A stretch of 64,000 nucleotides of DNA, taken from the NCBI RefSeq assembly GCF_014636495.1, contig NZ_BMEM01000006.1:23803-87802 (forward strand), given 5' to 3'. A program made the position numbers and the translations under genes. Under the pieces are notes generated by a model. That model was not told where the DNA came from. It was given only the letters and a program-made list of their open reading frames with translations, and made no database searches. The stretch is from Ornithinimicrobium tianjinense (lineage in GTDB: Bacteria > Actinomycetota > Actinomycetes > Actinomycetales > Dermatophilaceae). The stretch's first letter is position 1. The number at the start of each line of letters is the position of its first letter. Shown in pieces: positions 47,801 through 55,608 of the stretch.

Positions 47801-48415
47801 ATGAGCTCGCCCGCGACGGTCCAGCCGCCGACCGAGACCCCCCAGGACTGGGCGCCGCCCACCTGGGAGGAGATCGTGCGCGAGCACTCGGCGCGGGTCT
47901 ACCGGCTGGCCTACCGTCTGACCGGCGACCCCCACGACGCCGAGGACCTGACCCAGGACGTGTTCGTCCGCGTCTTCCGGTCCCTCGACTCCTACCGCCC
48001 CGGCACCTTCGAGGGCTGGTTGCACCGGATCACCACCAACCTCTTCCTCGACCGTGTCCGACGCAGGCAGCGCATCCGCTTCGACGCGCTGACCGAGGAG
48101 CTGTCCGCGCGGCTGCCGATGCGGGCGAGCGGCACCGACCCGGAGCAGGTGTTCGAGATGACGCACCTGGACGACGAGATCACCGCCGCCCTCATGGCGC
48201 TCCCCCCGCAGTTCCGCGCCGCGGTCGTCCTGGCGGACATCGAGGGTTACTCCTACGAGGAGGTCGCCGCGACCCTCGGCGTGAAGATGGGCACGGTGCG
48301 CTCGCGCATCCACCGCGGCCGGGCGCTGCTGCGGCAGTCGCTGGAGCACCGGCGGCCGGTGCCGCGCTCGGGCGTCAGGGCGGGTCTGCCGCGGCCTGCG
48401 ACCAGCTTCGGCTGA
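47801..48415 (+). CDS. sigE: ECF sigma factor SigE
   Basis: 204 residues. Sigma-70 region 2 (about 28-95; [54 protein letters not shown]) and region 4 (about 130-182; [45 protein letters not shown]) are complete. It is the envelope-stress sigma of actinobacteria. The order sigE-htrA-tatB-mrp is conserved, but the RseA anti-sigma gene usually between sigE and htrA is missing; only 50 bp separate the two. Confidence 0.94.
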   Translation: MSSPATVQPPTETPQDWAPPTWEEIVREHSARVYRLAYRLTGDPHDAEDLTQDVFVRVFRSLDSYRPGTFEGWLHRITTNLFLDRVRRRQRIRFDALTEELSARLPMRASGTDPEQVFEMTHLDDEITAALMALPPQFRAAVVLADIEGYSYEEVAATLGVKMGTVRSRIHRGRALLRQSLEHRRPVPRSGVRAGLPRPATSFG

Positions 48416-48452
48416 GCGTCACCCGTCGTCGTCCGGCACCGGCGGGTGTTGA

Positions 48453-48458
48453 GACAAT
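48453..48458 (+). promoter_or_regulatory. -10 element of htrA (leaderless)
   Basis: GACAAT, then 7 nt to ATG 48466. No Shine-Dalgarno is present, so htrA probably has a transcript separate from sigE. Confidence 0.4.
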
Positions 48459-48465
48459 CAGGGCC

Positions 48466-49632
48466 ATGACCGATCCCGCGAGCGCTCCGGCGCCCCTGCC
48501 GTCGATGCGCAGCCCGCGTCGCCGCAGCAGCGTCCCCGTCGTGCTGGCCTCCCTCGTCGCAGGCGTCGTGGGAGGCCTCGGCGGTGGGGTCCTCGCGAAC
48601 TCTCTCGACGCGCAGGAGCGGGTGGTCGCGACGGAGACCTCCCGCGCGGACGCCTCACCGTCCTCCGCAGCCGCGCCGGTCGCTCCGGTGCCCGCCGACG
48701 GGACGATCGCGGGTCTGTCGAGGGCTGTGCTGCCCAGCGTGGCGCTCATCTCGGTCGGGCCCGGTGGGCGCGACGGCCAGGGATCGGGGTTCGTCATCCG
48801 CGAGGACGGTTACCTCCTCACCAACCACCACGTCGTCGCCGCGAGCACGACCGGGGGAGGGATCACCGTCGAGCTGCCCGGGCAGGACCCGCTGCCGGCC
48901 GAGATCGTCGGCTCTGACCCGGCCTACGACATCGCCGTCCTCAAGGTGGACCGGACCGGGCTGGCCGCGCTGCCCTTCGCCGACTCCGACGCCGTGGAGG
49001 TCGGTCAGGCGGTCGTCGCGGTCGGTGCGCCCCTCGGGCTGGACAGCACGGTGACGAGCGGGATCGTCTCCGCGCTGGACCGGCCGGTCGTCGCGGGTGA
49101 GGACGACGAGCTGAGCTACATCAACGCCGTCCAGACCGACGCGGCGATCAACCCCGGCAACTCGGGCGGTCCGTTGCTCGACCTCGCCGGGCGCGTGGTC
49201 GGCGTGAACTCCGCCATCGCCCAGATGCCGACCGGGTCCTTCGGAGGACCGCAGGGCAGCATCGGGCTGGGGTTCGCCATTCCCGCCGAGCAGGCCGAGC
49301 GCACCGCCACCCAGATCATCGAGACCGGCAGCAGCGAGCACCCGGTGATGGGCGTGCACATCGACCTGCAGTACACCGGTGAGGGCGCACGGGTCCTGTC
49401 CGAGGGGCGCGACGGGGTCGAGCCGGTGATCCCCGGAGGTCCGGCAGCCGAGGCCGGGGTGCGGCCCGGCGACGTCGTGGTGAGCGTCGACGGCAGGCGG
49501 GTCACCGACGCCCAGCACCTGCTCGTGCTCCTGCGCTCGCACGCCGTGGGGGAGACCGTCGAGCTGGTCCTGCGCGGCGAGGACGGCCGGGAGCGGACCG
49601 TGGACATCACGCTGGCGGGCTCCAGCGACTAG
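48466..49632 (+). CDS. htrA: Membrane-anchored HtrA/DegP-type serine protease
   Basis: 388 residues. One membrane helix (about 23-45), a linker, then the S1C protease domain with His122 (LLTNHHVV), Asp155 (PAYDIAVLKV) and Ser233 (INPGNSGGP). One PDZ domain (about 290-385; VIPGGPAAEAGVRPGDVVVSVDGRRV). It degrades or refolds misfolded envelope proteins and is usually part of the SigE response. No zinc-finger anti-sigma part is fused to its N-terminus. Confidence 0.95.
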   Translation: MTDPASAPAPLPSMRSPRRRSSVPVVLASLVAGVVGGLGGGVLANSLDAQERVVATETSRADASPSSAAAPVAPVPADGTIAGLSRAVLPSVALISVGPGGRDGQGSGFVIREDGYLLTNHHVVAASTTGGGITVELPGQDPLPAEIVGSDPAYDIAVLKVDRTGLAALPFADSDAVEVGQAVVAVGAPLGLDSTVTSGIVSALDRPVVAGEDDELSYINAVQTDAAINPGNSGGPLLDLAGRVVGVNSAIAQMPTGSFGGPQGSIGLGFAIPAEQAERTATQIIETGSSEHPVMGVHIDLQYTGEGARVLSEGRDGVEPVIPGGPAAEAGVRPGDVVVSVDGRRVTDAQHLLVLLRSHAVGETVELVLRGEDGRERTVDITLAGSSD

Positions 49633-49684
49633 GTAAGGTAGGGCGGTCGGCACCCGAGCCGGCGTCAGGTCCCTGAGGAGGGTC

Positions 49685-50098
49685 GTGCTCAACATCGGTG
49701 GCGGCGAGGTCGTGCTCCTCGTCCTCCTGGCTCTCCTGGTCCTGGGACCCTCCCGGCTGCCCACGTATGCCGCGCTCCTGGCCCAGAACGTCCGGCGCCT
49801 CCGCGATCTCGCCGAGGGTGCGAAGTCGCAGATCAGGACCGAGATGGGCCCGGCTTTCGACGACGTCGACTGGCGCCAGCTCGACCCTCGTCAGTACGAC
49901 CCGCGCCGCATCGTGCGCGAGGCGCTCGCCACCCCGTCGGACACCCCTCGGGCAGGTTCGTCCGGGGGTCCGACGGTCCAGCACGCCACGGCGGGATCCA
50001 CGGCGGTCGGTCCGGGCTCGGCTGCCCGGCCGTCCGCGGCGACGGTCCCTGCCTTCGACCCGGCGCGACCCACGCCGTTCGACCTCGAGGCGACCTGA
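49685..50098 (+). CDS. tatB: Sec-independent translocase subunit TatB
   Basis: 137 residues from GTG with GAGGAG placed before it. MLNIGGGEVVLLVLLALLVLGPSRLP is the TatB membrane helix and hinge, followed by an amphipathic helix (YAALLAQNVRRLRDLAEGAKSQIR) and a Ser/Pro-rich tail. TatB recognises twin-arginine substrates with TatC, which is not in the window. The placement after htrA is conserved in actinobacteria. Confidence 0.93.
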   Translation: MLNIGGGEVVLLVLLALLVLGPSRLPTYAALLAQNVRRLRDLAEGAKSQIRTEMGPAFDDVDWRQLDPRQYDPRRIVREALATPSDTPRAGSSGGPTVQHATAGSTAVGPGSAARPSAATVPAFDPARPTPFDLEAT

Positions 50099-50120
50099 GC
50101 CGCAGCCGCGGCAGGTCGTG

Positions 50121-51269
50121 TCAGCGGGACAGCGTGGGGGTGATGGCCAGCTTGCGCCCGGCCAGGCCGCGTCCCCGACGGGCGAGCTGGCGGGCGATCC
50201 CGCGCAGCGCGGTCGCGGCGGGGGAGTCCGGCGATCCGACGACGACGGGCCGGCCCTGGTCGCCACCCTCGCGCAGGGTGACGTCGAGCGGGACCTGGCC
50301 CAGCAGCGGCACGTCGGCGCCGATGGACCGCGACAGCGAGTCCGCGACCGCCTGACCGCCTCCGGAGCCGAAGATCTCCTGGCGTGAGCCGTCCGGCAGC
50401 TCCAGCCAGGACATGTTCTCGATGACACCGACGAGGCGCTGGTGCGTCTGGAGCGCGATGGCGCCCGCACGCTCGGCCACCTCGGCGGCGGCCTGCTGCG
50501 GAGTGGTGACCACGATCAGCTCGCTGCTCGGCAGCAGCTGGGCGACCGTGATGGCGATGTCGCCGGTGCCCGGGGGCAGGTCGAGGAGGAGGACGTCGAG
50601 GTCGCCCCAGTAGACGTCGGCCAGGAACTGCTGCATCGCGCGGTGCAGCATGGGGCCGCGCCAGACGACCGGCTGGTTGCCCGGGACGAACATGCCGATC
50701 GAGATGACCTTGACGGGCACGCCGCCCGGCTCGGCCACCGGCGGGAGGATCATGTCGTCGACCTGGGTGGGGGGCTGCGTGACGCCGAGCATGCGGGGGA
50801 CCGAGAAGCCGTAGATGTCGGCGTCGACGACCCCGACCCGCAGTCCCTCCTGCGCGAGGGCTGCGGCGAGGTTGACGGTGACCGAGGACTTGCCGACGCC
50901 GCCCTTGCCGGAGGCGACGGCATACACGGTGGTGAGGGAGTCGGGACGCGCGAAGGGGATCTCCTTCTCCGGTGCGCCGCCGCGCAGCTGCTGGCGCAGG
51001 CCCGAGCGCTGCTCGTCGCTCATGACGCCCAGCTGCACGTCCACCCCGGTGACGCCCTCCACGGCACCCACGGCGCGCGTCACGTCGCGGGTGATCGTGT
51101 CCTTCATCGGACAGCCGGGCACCGTGAGGAGCACCGTCACCCGCACGTGGCCGGTGTCGCTGACGTCGACGGCCTCCACCATGCCGAGCTCGGTGATCGG
51201 CTTGCGGATCTCGGGGTCGTTGACCGTCGCGAGGGCGGCCTGGAGCGTCGCGGTGCTGGGGGCGGGCAT
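50121..51269 (-). CDS. mrp: Mrp/ApbC iron-sulfur cluster carrier ATPase
   Basis: 382 residues from ATG 51269 (an ATG nine bases upstream is possible). An N-terminal MIP18/DUF59 domain (about 5-85) is fused to a ParA-type P-loop ATPase with the deviant Walker A GKGGVGKSS (121-129), VVDADIYGFS and LLLDLPPGTGD. It loads Fe-S clusters on apoproteins. TACCAT 7 nt before the ATG points to a leaderless mRNA. Convergent with tatB. Confidence 0.94.
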   Translation of the reverse strand: MPAPSTATLQAALATVNDPEIRKPITELGMVEAVDVSDTGHVRVTVLLTVPGCPMKDTITRDVTRAVGAVEGVTGVDVQLGVMSDEQRSGLRQQLRGGAPEKEIPFARPDSLTTVYAVASGKGGVGKSSVTVNLAAALAQEGLRVGVVDADIYGFSVPRMLGVTQPPTQVDDMILPPVAEPGGVPVKVISIGMFVPGNQPVVWRGPMLHRAMQQFLADVYWGDLDVLLLDLPPGTGDIAITVAQLLPSSELIVVTTPQQAAAEVAERAGAIALQTHQRLVGVIENMSWLELPDGSRQEIFGSGGGQAVADSLSRSIGADVPLLGQVPLDVTLREGGDQGRPVVVGSPDSPAATALRGIARQLARRGRGLAGRKLAITPTLSR

Positions 51270-51276
51270 GCCTCCC

Positions 51277-51282
51277 ATGGTA
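51277..51282 (-). promoter_or_regulatory. -10 element of mrp (leaderless)
   Basis: TACCAT on the minus strand, 7 nt before ATG 51269. GGGAGG lies in the gap but is too close to the ATG to act as a normal ribosome site. Confidence 0.4.
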
Positions 51283-51300
51283 GGTGGCTCTCCCGGCGGG

Positions 51301-51873
51301 TCAGGACGGGGTCGGGCCGTCGTCCTCGCGGGCCGGTGAGGTGGCGGGGTCGGTGCGACGACCTCGCTCCTCGGCACGCTCCTCGAGCTCCTCGAGCAGG
51401 GAGCGCAGCTCGGAGCGGACGAAGTCGCGGGTGGCGACCTCCCGCATGGCCAGCCGCAGCGCCGCCACCTCGCGGGTGAGGAACTCGGTGTCGGCGAGGT
51501 TGCGCTCGTTGCGGGCCCGGTCCTGCTCCATCTGGACCTTGTCACGGTCGTCCTGGCGGTTCTGTGCGAGCAGGATCAGCGGTGCGGCGTAGGAGGCCTG
51601 CAGGCTGAGCATGAGCGTGAGGAAGATGAAGGCGTAGGGGTCGAAGCGGAGGCCTGCGGGAGCCACGGTGTTCCACGTGAGCCAGACGACGACGAAGACC
51701 GTCATCCAGACGAGGAAGCGGGCCGTGCCCATGAAGCGGGCGAACCGCTCGGCGAAGGCCCCGAAGCTCTCGGGGTCCATGGCGGTCTGGGGCAGCCACC
51801 TGCGCGCCTTGGCCAGCGGCTGGTCCAAACGGGAGGGGGACGGGCGGCCGGCCGGGCGGGTCCGCTCAGACAT
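51301..51873 (-). CDS. DUF1003 membrane protein
   Basis: 190 residues. Two membrane helices (about 55-75 and 83-105; WMTVFVVVWLTWNT, YAFIFLTLMLSLQASYAAPLILLAQNRQ) with the DUF1003 NRQDDRD signature, then a coiled-coil and an acidic tail. Function unknown. The ATG overlaps the last codons of the CBS gene by 8 bp, so they are co-translated; the combination is common in actinobacteria. Confidence 0.9.
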   Translation of the reverse strand: MSERTRPAGRPSPSRLDQPLAKARRWLPQTAMDPESFGAFAERFARFMGTARFLVWMTVFVVVWLTWNTVAPAGLRFDPYAFIFLTLMLSLQASYAAPLILLAQNRQDDRDKVQMEQDRARNERNLADTEFLTREVAALRLAMREVATRDFVRSELRSLLEELEERAEERGRRTDPATSPAREDDGPTPS

Positions 51874-53161
51874 CGGGCACCTCCTCCAGGCTGTCGTCGT
51901 CGTCCTCGCGCCAGTCCTCGGGCAGGATGTGGTCCAGCACGTCGTCGACCGTGACCGCGCCGAGCAGGCGTCCCTCCTGGTCCGTCACCGGAAGGGCCAC
52001 GAGGTTGTACATCGCCAGGGCCCGCGTGACCTCACCGAGCGAGGCCTCCGGGAGCACTGGGTCGATGTCGGCGTCGAGGATCGACCCGACGGGCTGGTGC
52101 GGCGGCTCGCGCAGCAGCCTCTGGATGTGGACGCTGCCCAGCAGCCGACCGGTCGGGGTCTCGTGGGGCGGGCGGGTGACGTAGACCAGGGACGCGGTGG
52201 CCGGGTGCAGCTCCTCCCTGCGGACGAGGGCCAGCGCCTCGGCGATCGTCGCCTCGGGCCCGAGGATCACCGGCTCGGTCGTCATCAGTCCGCCGGCGGT
52301 GTTCTCGTCGTAGGTGAGCAGGCGGCGGATGTCCGCAGCCTCCTCCGGCTCCATGAGCTGGAGGAGCTCCTCCTGGGTCGCGGCCGGCAGGTCGGCGAGC
52401 AGGTCGGTCGCGTCGTCGGGCTGCATGACCTCGAGGATGTCCGCGGCGCGGTCGGTCGGGAGGTGGGTCAGGATCTCCAGCCGGTCGTCGTCCGGCAGCT
52501 CCTCGAGGACGTCGGCCAGCGTCTCGTCGTCGAGGGCGTCGGCGACCTCCGCCCGGCGCTTGGGCGTCAGGTCGTGCATGGCGTCGGCGAGGTCCTGGGG
52601 CTTGAGGTCCTCGTAGGCCTCCAGCAGCGCGGTCGCGGCCTGGGCGGGGCCGGACTCGCGCAGACCGTGCACGGCTCCGGCGTCGACCAGGACCGTCTCG
52701 CCGCGGCGGCGCCGTAGGCGCAGACCCCGGGGGGAGGAGTCGGAGGCTCCCTTGCGGACGAAGATCTTGGTCAGCCGCCAGTCGCCGACGCGGTCGCGGT
52801 CCATGGCGATGTCCTCGATGACGGCCGGCACCTGACGGCCGTCCTCCTCCACGCTCACCTGACGGTCGAAGAGCTCGCCGACCACGAGGGTCTCGCCGGG
52901 CCGCTGCTGGAACCGGCGCATGTTCACCAGCCCCGTCGTGATGACCTGGCCGGCGTCGATGGAGGTCACGCGCGTGATCGGGACGAAGACCCGCCGCCGT
53001 CCCGGGACCTCCACGACCAGGCCGATCGCCCGTGGTCCGAGGGACGCGGCGCGGCCCGTGAGGGTCACCACGACGTCGCGCACCCGACCCACCTCGTCAC
53101 CCAGCGGGTCGAACACGCTCATGCCGTTGAGGCGGGCGACGAACACGCGGGGAGAGCTCAC
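51866..53161 (-). CDS. MgtE N-terminal/CBS-domain regulatory protein without channel
   Basis: 431 residues from GTG 53161. A PRC-barrel-like N-terminal region (about 1-160), the helical MgtE_N domain (about 190-290; LADAMHDLTPKRRAEVADALDDETLADVLEELPDDDRLEILTHL) and two CBS modules (about 300-420). The five-helix MgtE pore is absent and no membrane segments are seen, so it is a cytosolic Mg2+ or nucleotide sensor rather than a transporter. TATCCT 6 nt before the GTG suggests a leaderless mRNA. Confidence 0.88.
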   Translation of the reverse strand: MSSPRVFVARLNGMSVFDPLGDEVGRVRDVVVTLTGRAASLGPRAIGLVVEVPGRRRVFVPITRVTSIDAGQVITTGLVNMRRFQQRPGETLVVGELFDRQVSVEEDGRQVPAVIEDIAMDRDRVGDWRLTKIFVRKGASDSSPRGLRLRRRRGETVLVDAGAVHGLRESGPAQAATALLEAYEDLKPQDLADAMHDLTPKRRAEVADALDDETLADVLEELPDDDRLEILTHLPTDRAADILEVMQPDDATDLLADLPAATQEELLQLMEPEEAADIRRLLTYDENTAGGLMTTEPVILGPEATIAEALALVRREELHPATASLVYVTRPPHETPTGRLLGSVHIQRLLREPPHQPVGSILDADIDPVLPEASLGEVTRALAMYNLVALPVTDQEGRLLGAVTVDDVLDHILPEDWREDDDDSLEEVPDV

Positions 53162-53167
53162 CCCGGA

Positions 53168-53173
53168 AGGATA
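53168..53173 (-). promoter_or_regulatory. -10 element of the MgtE-N/CBS gene (leaderless)
   Basis: TATCCT on the minus strand, 6 nt before GTG 53161. Confidence 0.45.
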
Positions 53174-53209
53174 GCGGCACCGTCGGTGACAGGGGTCACT
53201 GATTGAGCT

Positions 53210-53238
53210 GGAATACCTGGCCTCACCTGCGCGTATAT
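53210..53238 (+). promoter_or_regulatory. Candidate ECF-type promoter of the small peptide/stress gene unit
   Basis: GGAAT (53210-53214), 18 nt, then GTATAT (53233-53238). GGAA(C/T) with a GTT-like -10 at this spacing is the pattern used by SigE/SigH/SigR-type sigma factors; here the -10 reads GTA, so the match is partial. Confidence 0.35.
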
Positions 53239-53315
53239 CATGTATGAGGGCCTGGGGAGGGCTCTCGTCCATCACCGTCTCCCCGACGTCCCCGAAAGGA
53301 ACACCGAGCTCCACC

Positions 53316-53429
53316 ATGGGTTTCCCCATCGCGTACCACCCCTCCGCCCACCGCGCCTTCCGTCACACCCTGGCCCAGGACGTCGCCCGCCGTCCGGTCC
53401 GTCCGCGGCGCCGCCTCTTCCGCCGCTGA
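53316..53429 (+). CDS. Small basic peptide, unknown
   Basis: 37 residues starting MGFPIAYHPSAHRAF and ending in an Arg-rich tail (RRPVRPRRRLFRR). All but four codons end in G or C, as in real genes here. GAAAGGA lies 15 nt before the ATG, a little far. It fills an otherwise empty 330-bp stretch between the CBS gene and the general stress gene. No family recognised; it may be a nucleic-acid-binding peptide or a leader peptide. Confidence 0.5.
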   Translation: MGFPIAYHPSAHRAFRHTLAQDVARRPVRPRRRLFRR

Positions 53430-53493
53430 CCCGCGCCGCGCCTCCGGGCGTCGGGGCGGCCACCGGTCGCCCCCGCCCGTCGCGGGCGGCACA

Positions 53494-54012
53494 ATGGCTG
53501 GCGTGACCACCCCACCCAGCAGATCTGCCGGCATCGGCCCCGGCCCGGTGCTCGCCCTCGCCTACCCGATGAGCCTGGGCGTCTTCGACGACTACGAGGG
53601 CGCGCAGCAGGCGGTGGACTACCTGTCCGACCACGAGTTCCCTGTCGAGAACTGCATGATCGTCGGGACCGACCTCAAGCAGATCGAGCGGGTCACCGGC
53701 CGTCTGACGACCGGCCGCGTCGCCCTCGGGGGCCTGCTGTCCGGGATCTGGCTCGGCCTGTTCGTCGGCCTCATCTTCTCCCTCTTCGCCCAGCCCGCCG
53801 ACGCGATCGTCATGATCCTCGGCGTGGTCTTCTTCGGCGCCCTCTTCGGTCTGGTCTGGGCGCTCCTGGGCTACGCCCTGACCCGCGGGCGTCGCGACTT
53901 CGTGTCGGTCAGCCAGGTCGTCGCCACCCGCTACGAGGTGCTCACCGAGCACAAGCTCGCCGAGCAGGCCCGCGACCTGCTGGCGGCCCGTACGGACCGC
54001 CAGCAGGACTGA
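53494..54012 (+). CDS. General stress protein-like membrane protein
   Basis: 172 residues from ATG 53494 (GTG 53503 also possible, preceded by CACAAT at leaderless spacing). A YflT-like N-terminal part (LGVFDDYEGAQQAVDYLSDHEFPVENCMIVGTDLKQIERVTGRL) is followed by two membrane helices with Gly-rich faces (about 75-125) and a cytosolic tail. Such proteins are annotated as general stress proteins; the role is unknown. Its TGA directly touches the convergent pepP stop. Confidence 0.82.
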   Translation: MAGVTTPPSRSAGIGPGPVLALAYPMSLGVFDDYEGAQQAVDYLSDHEFPVENCMIVGTDLKQIERVTGRLTTGRVALGGLLSGIWLGLFVGLIFSLFAQPADAIVMILGVVFFGALFGLVWALLGYALTRGRRDFVSVSQVVATRYEVLTEHKLAEQARDLLAARTDRQQD

Positions 54013-55545
54013 TCAGCGGGTGCCGCCGGCGCGGACCCAGGCCTCGACCTCGTCGGCGGTGCGCGGGAGCATCGCCGAGAGGTTGCGGCAGCCGTCGGCG
54101 GTGATCACCACGTCGTCCTCGATGCGCACCCCGATGCCCCGCAGCTCCTCCGGCACCAGCAGGTCGTCGGACTTGAAGTAGAGCCCGGGCTCCACCGTCA
54201 GCACCATGCCCTCGCGCAGCTCGCCCTCGAGGTAGTCCTCGCGCAGCGCCAGCGCGCAGTCGTGCACGTCGATGCCCAGGTGGTGGCTGGTCCCGTGCAC
54301 CATCCAGCGGCGGTGGTACTGGCCCGTGTCGGCGTCGAGGGTCTGCTCCAGGGTGACGCCCTCGGGCAGCAGCCCCCACTCCAGCAGGTGCTCGGCGATC
54401 ACCGTGATGGCCGCCGCGTGGATGTCCTTGAAGGTGTTGCCCGGCCGGGCGGCCGCGAGGCCCGCCTCCTGCGCGGCCAGCACCGCTTCATACACCTTGC
54501 GCTGGGCGCGGGAGAAGGTCCCGCCGACGGGCACCGTGCGGGTCACGTCCGCGGTGTAGAGCGCGTCCGTCTCCACCCCGGCGTCGAGGAGGAGCAGTTC
54601 GCCCTCACGGACCTCGCCCGTGTTGCGGTTCCAGTGGAGCGTCGTGGCGTGCTCGCCCGCGGCGCAGATCGAGTCGTAGCCGACCCCGTTGCCCGCGTGT
54701 CGCGCGTGCAGTCCGAAGACGCCCTCCACCCAGCGCTCGCCCCGCCCGCGCCGCACCGCCTCGGGCAGCTGGGCCACCACGGCGTCGAAGGCGATCGCGG
54801 TGGCCTCGACGGCCTCCTCCATCTGACGCACCTCCCAGTCGTCCTTGACCAGCCGCTGCGTGGACAGCGCCCGGGCCAGCGCCAGGTCCGCCTCCTGCGC
54901 GGCCGCGACCGTCGCCTCGTCGGTGGTGAGGCCAGCCTGCTGACGCACGGTGTCGACGAGCGCGGCGACCTCGCGGTCGGCGTCACGGACGACGCGCACG
55001 CTCACGGCACCCGGTCCGGCGTCCTTGGCGAGGGCGTCCGGCAACTCGTGCAGGTGCCGGGTGGTCACGCCCAGCTCGGCGGCGGTCGACGCGAGGGTGG
55101 GGCGCGCACCCACCCAGAACTCACCGACCCGGGAGTCGGCGAAGAACTCCTCGGTGTCCCGGTCGGCCAGGGGCAGGAAGTAGAGGACCGCCTCGTGCCC
55201 GGCCGCAGCTCCGGCGCCGTCGGTCCGGGGCTCCAGGACCAGCACGGCGTCGGGGTCGCGGTCCGCCCCGAGCCCGGTCAGGTGGGCGAAGGCGCTGTGG
55301 GGCCGGAAGACGTAGTCCGTGTCGTTGCTGCGGATCTTCAGGCCACCGGCCGGCACCACGAGACGCTCGCCCGGGAAGAGCGCGGACAGGCGCTCCCGGC
55401 GCGCGGCGGCATACCGGGCCGCCTCGGTCAGGGAGGGGACGGTGCTGTCCCGGGGGGCCCACCCGCCACCCATGAAGGCGCGGAACGCCTCGTTGGAGGG
55501 ACGCTCCCGGTGCTCGGCCTTGTGCTGCTTCTCGCTCACGTTCAC
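54013..55545 (-). CDS. pepP: Xaa-Pro aminopeptidase (M24B)
   Basis: 510 residues from GTG 55545. An N-terminal creatinase-like domain is followed by the pita-bread domain with Mn ligands in LLLDAGVETDALYTADVTRTVP (two Asp), HGTSHHLGIDVHD (His), VEPGLYF (Glu) and GVRIEDDVVITADG (Glu). It releases N-terminal residues before proline. TAGGAT 6 nt before the GTG marks a leaderless start. Divergent from the exporter gene. Confidence 0.95.
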   Translation of the reverse strand: MNVSEKQHKAEHRERPSNEAFRAFMGGGWAPRDSTVPSLTEAARYAAARRERLSALFPGERLVVPAGGLKIRSNDTDYVFRPHSAFAHLTGLGADRDPDAVLVLEPRTDGAGAAAGHEAVLYFLPLADRDTEEFFADSRVGEFWVGARPTLASTAAELGVTTRHLHELPDALAKDAGPGAVSVRVVRDADREVAALVDTVRQQAGLTTDEATVAAAQEADLALARALSTQRLVKDDWEVRQMEEAVEATAIAFDAVVAQLPEAVRRGRGERWVEGVFGLHARHAGNGVGYDSICAAGEHATTLHWNRNTGEVREGELLLLDAGVETDALYTADVTRTVPVGGTFSRAQRKVYEAVLAAQEAGLAAARPGNTFKDIHAAAITVIAEHLLEWGLLPEGVTLEQTLDADTGQYHRRWMVHGTSHHLGIDVHDCALALREDYLEGELREGMVLTVEPGLYFKSDDLLVPEELRGIGVRIEDDVVITADGCRNLSAMLPRTADEVEAWVRAGGTR

Positions 55546-55551
55546 CGGTTC

Positions 55552-55602
55552 ATCCTAGGTACAGGAAGCGTCCGGCCCACGGTCAGCCGTGACCCCTACG
55601 CT
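55552..55602. promoter_or_regulatory. Divergent leaderless promoters of pepP and the ThrE-like gene
   Basis: Minus-strand TAGGAT (55552-55557) is 6 nt from the pepP GTG. Plus-strand TACGCT (55597-55602) is 6 nt from GTG 55609. All regulatory DNA for both genes lies in the 63 bp between the starts. Confidence 0.5.
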
Positions 55603-55608
55603 GGACGG

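Noticed and set aside
53240-53506. 88-codon plus-strand frame overlapping the small peptide
   Set aside because: Pro/Arg-rich sequence with poor codon bias; the 53316 frame has better third-position GC.
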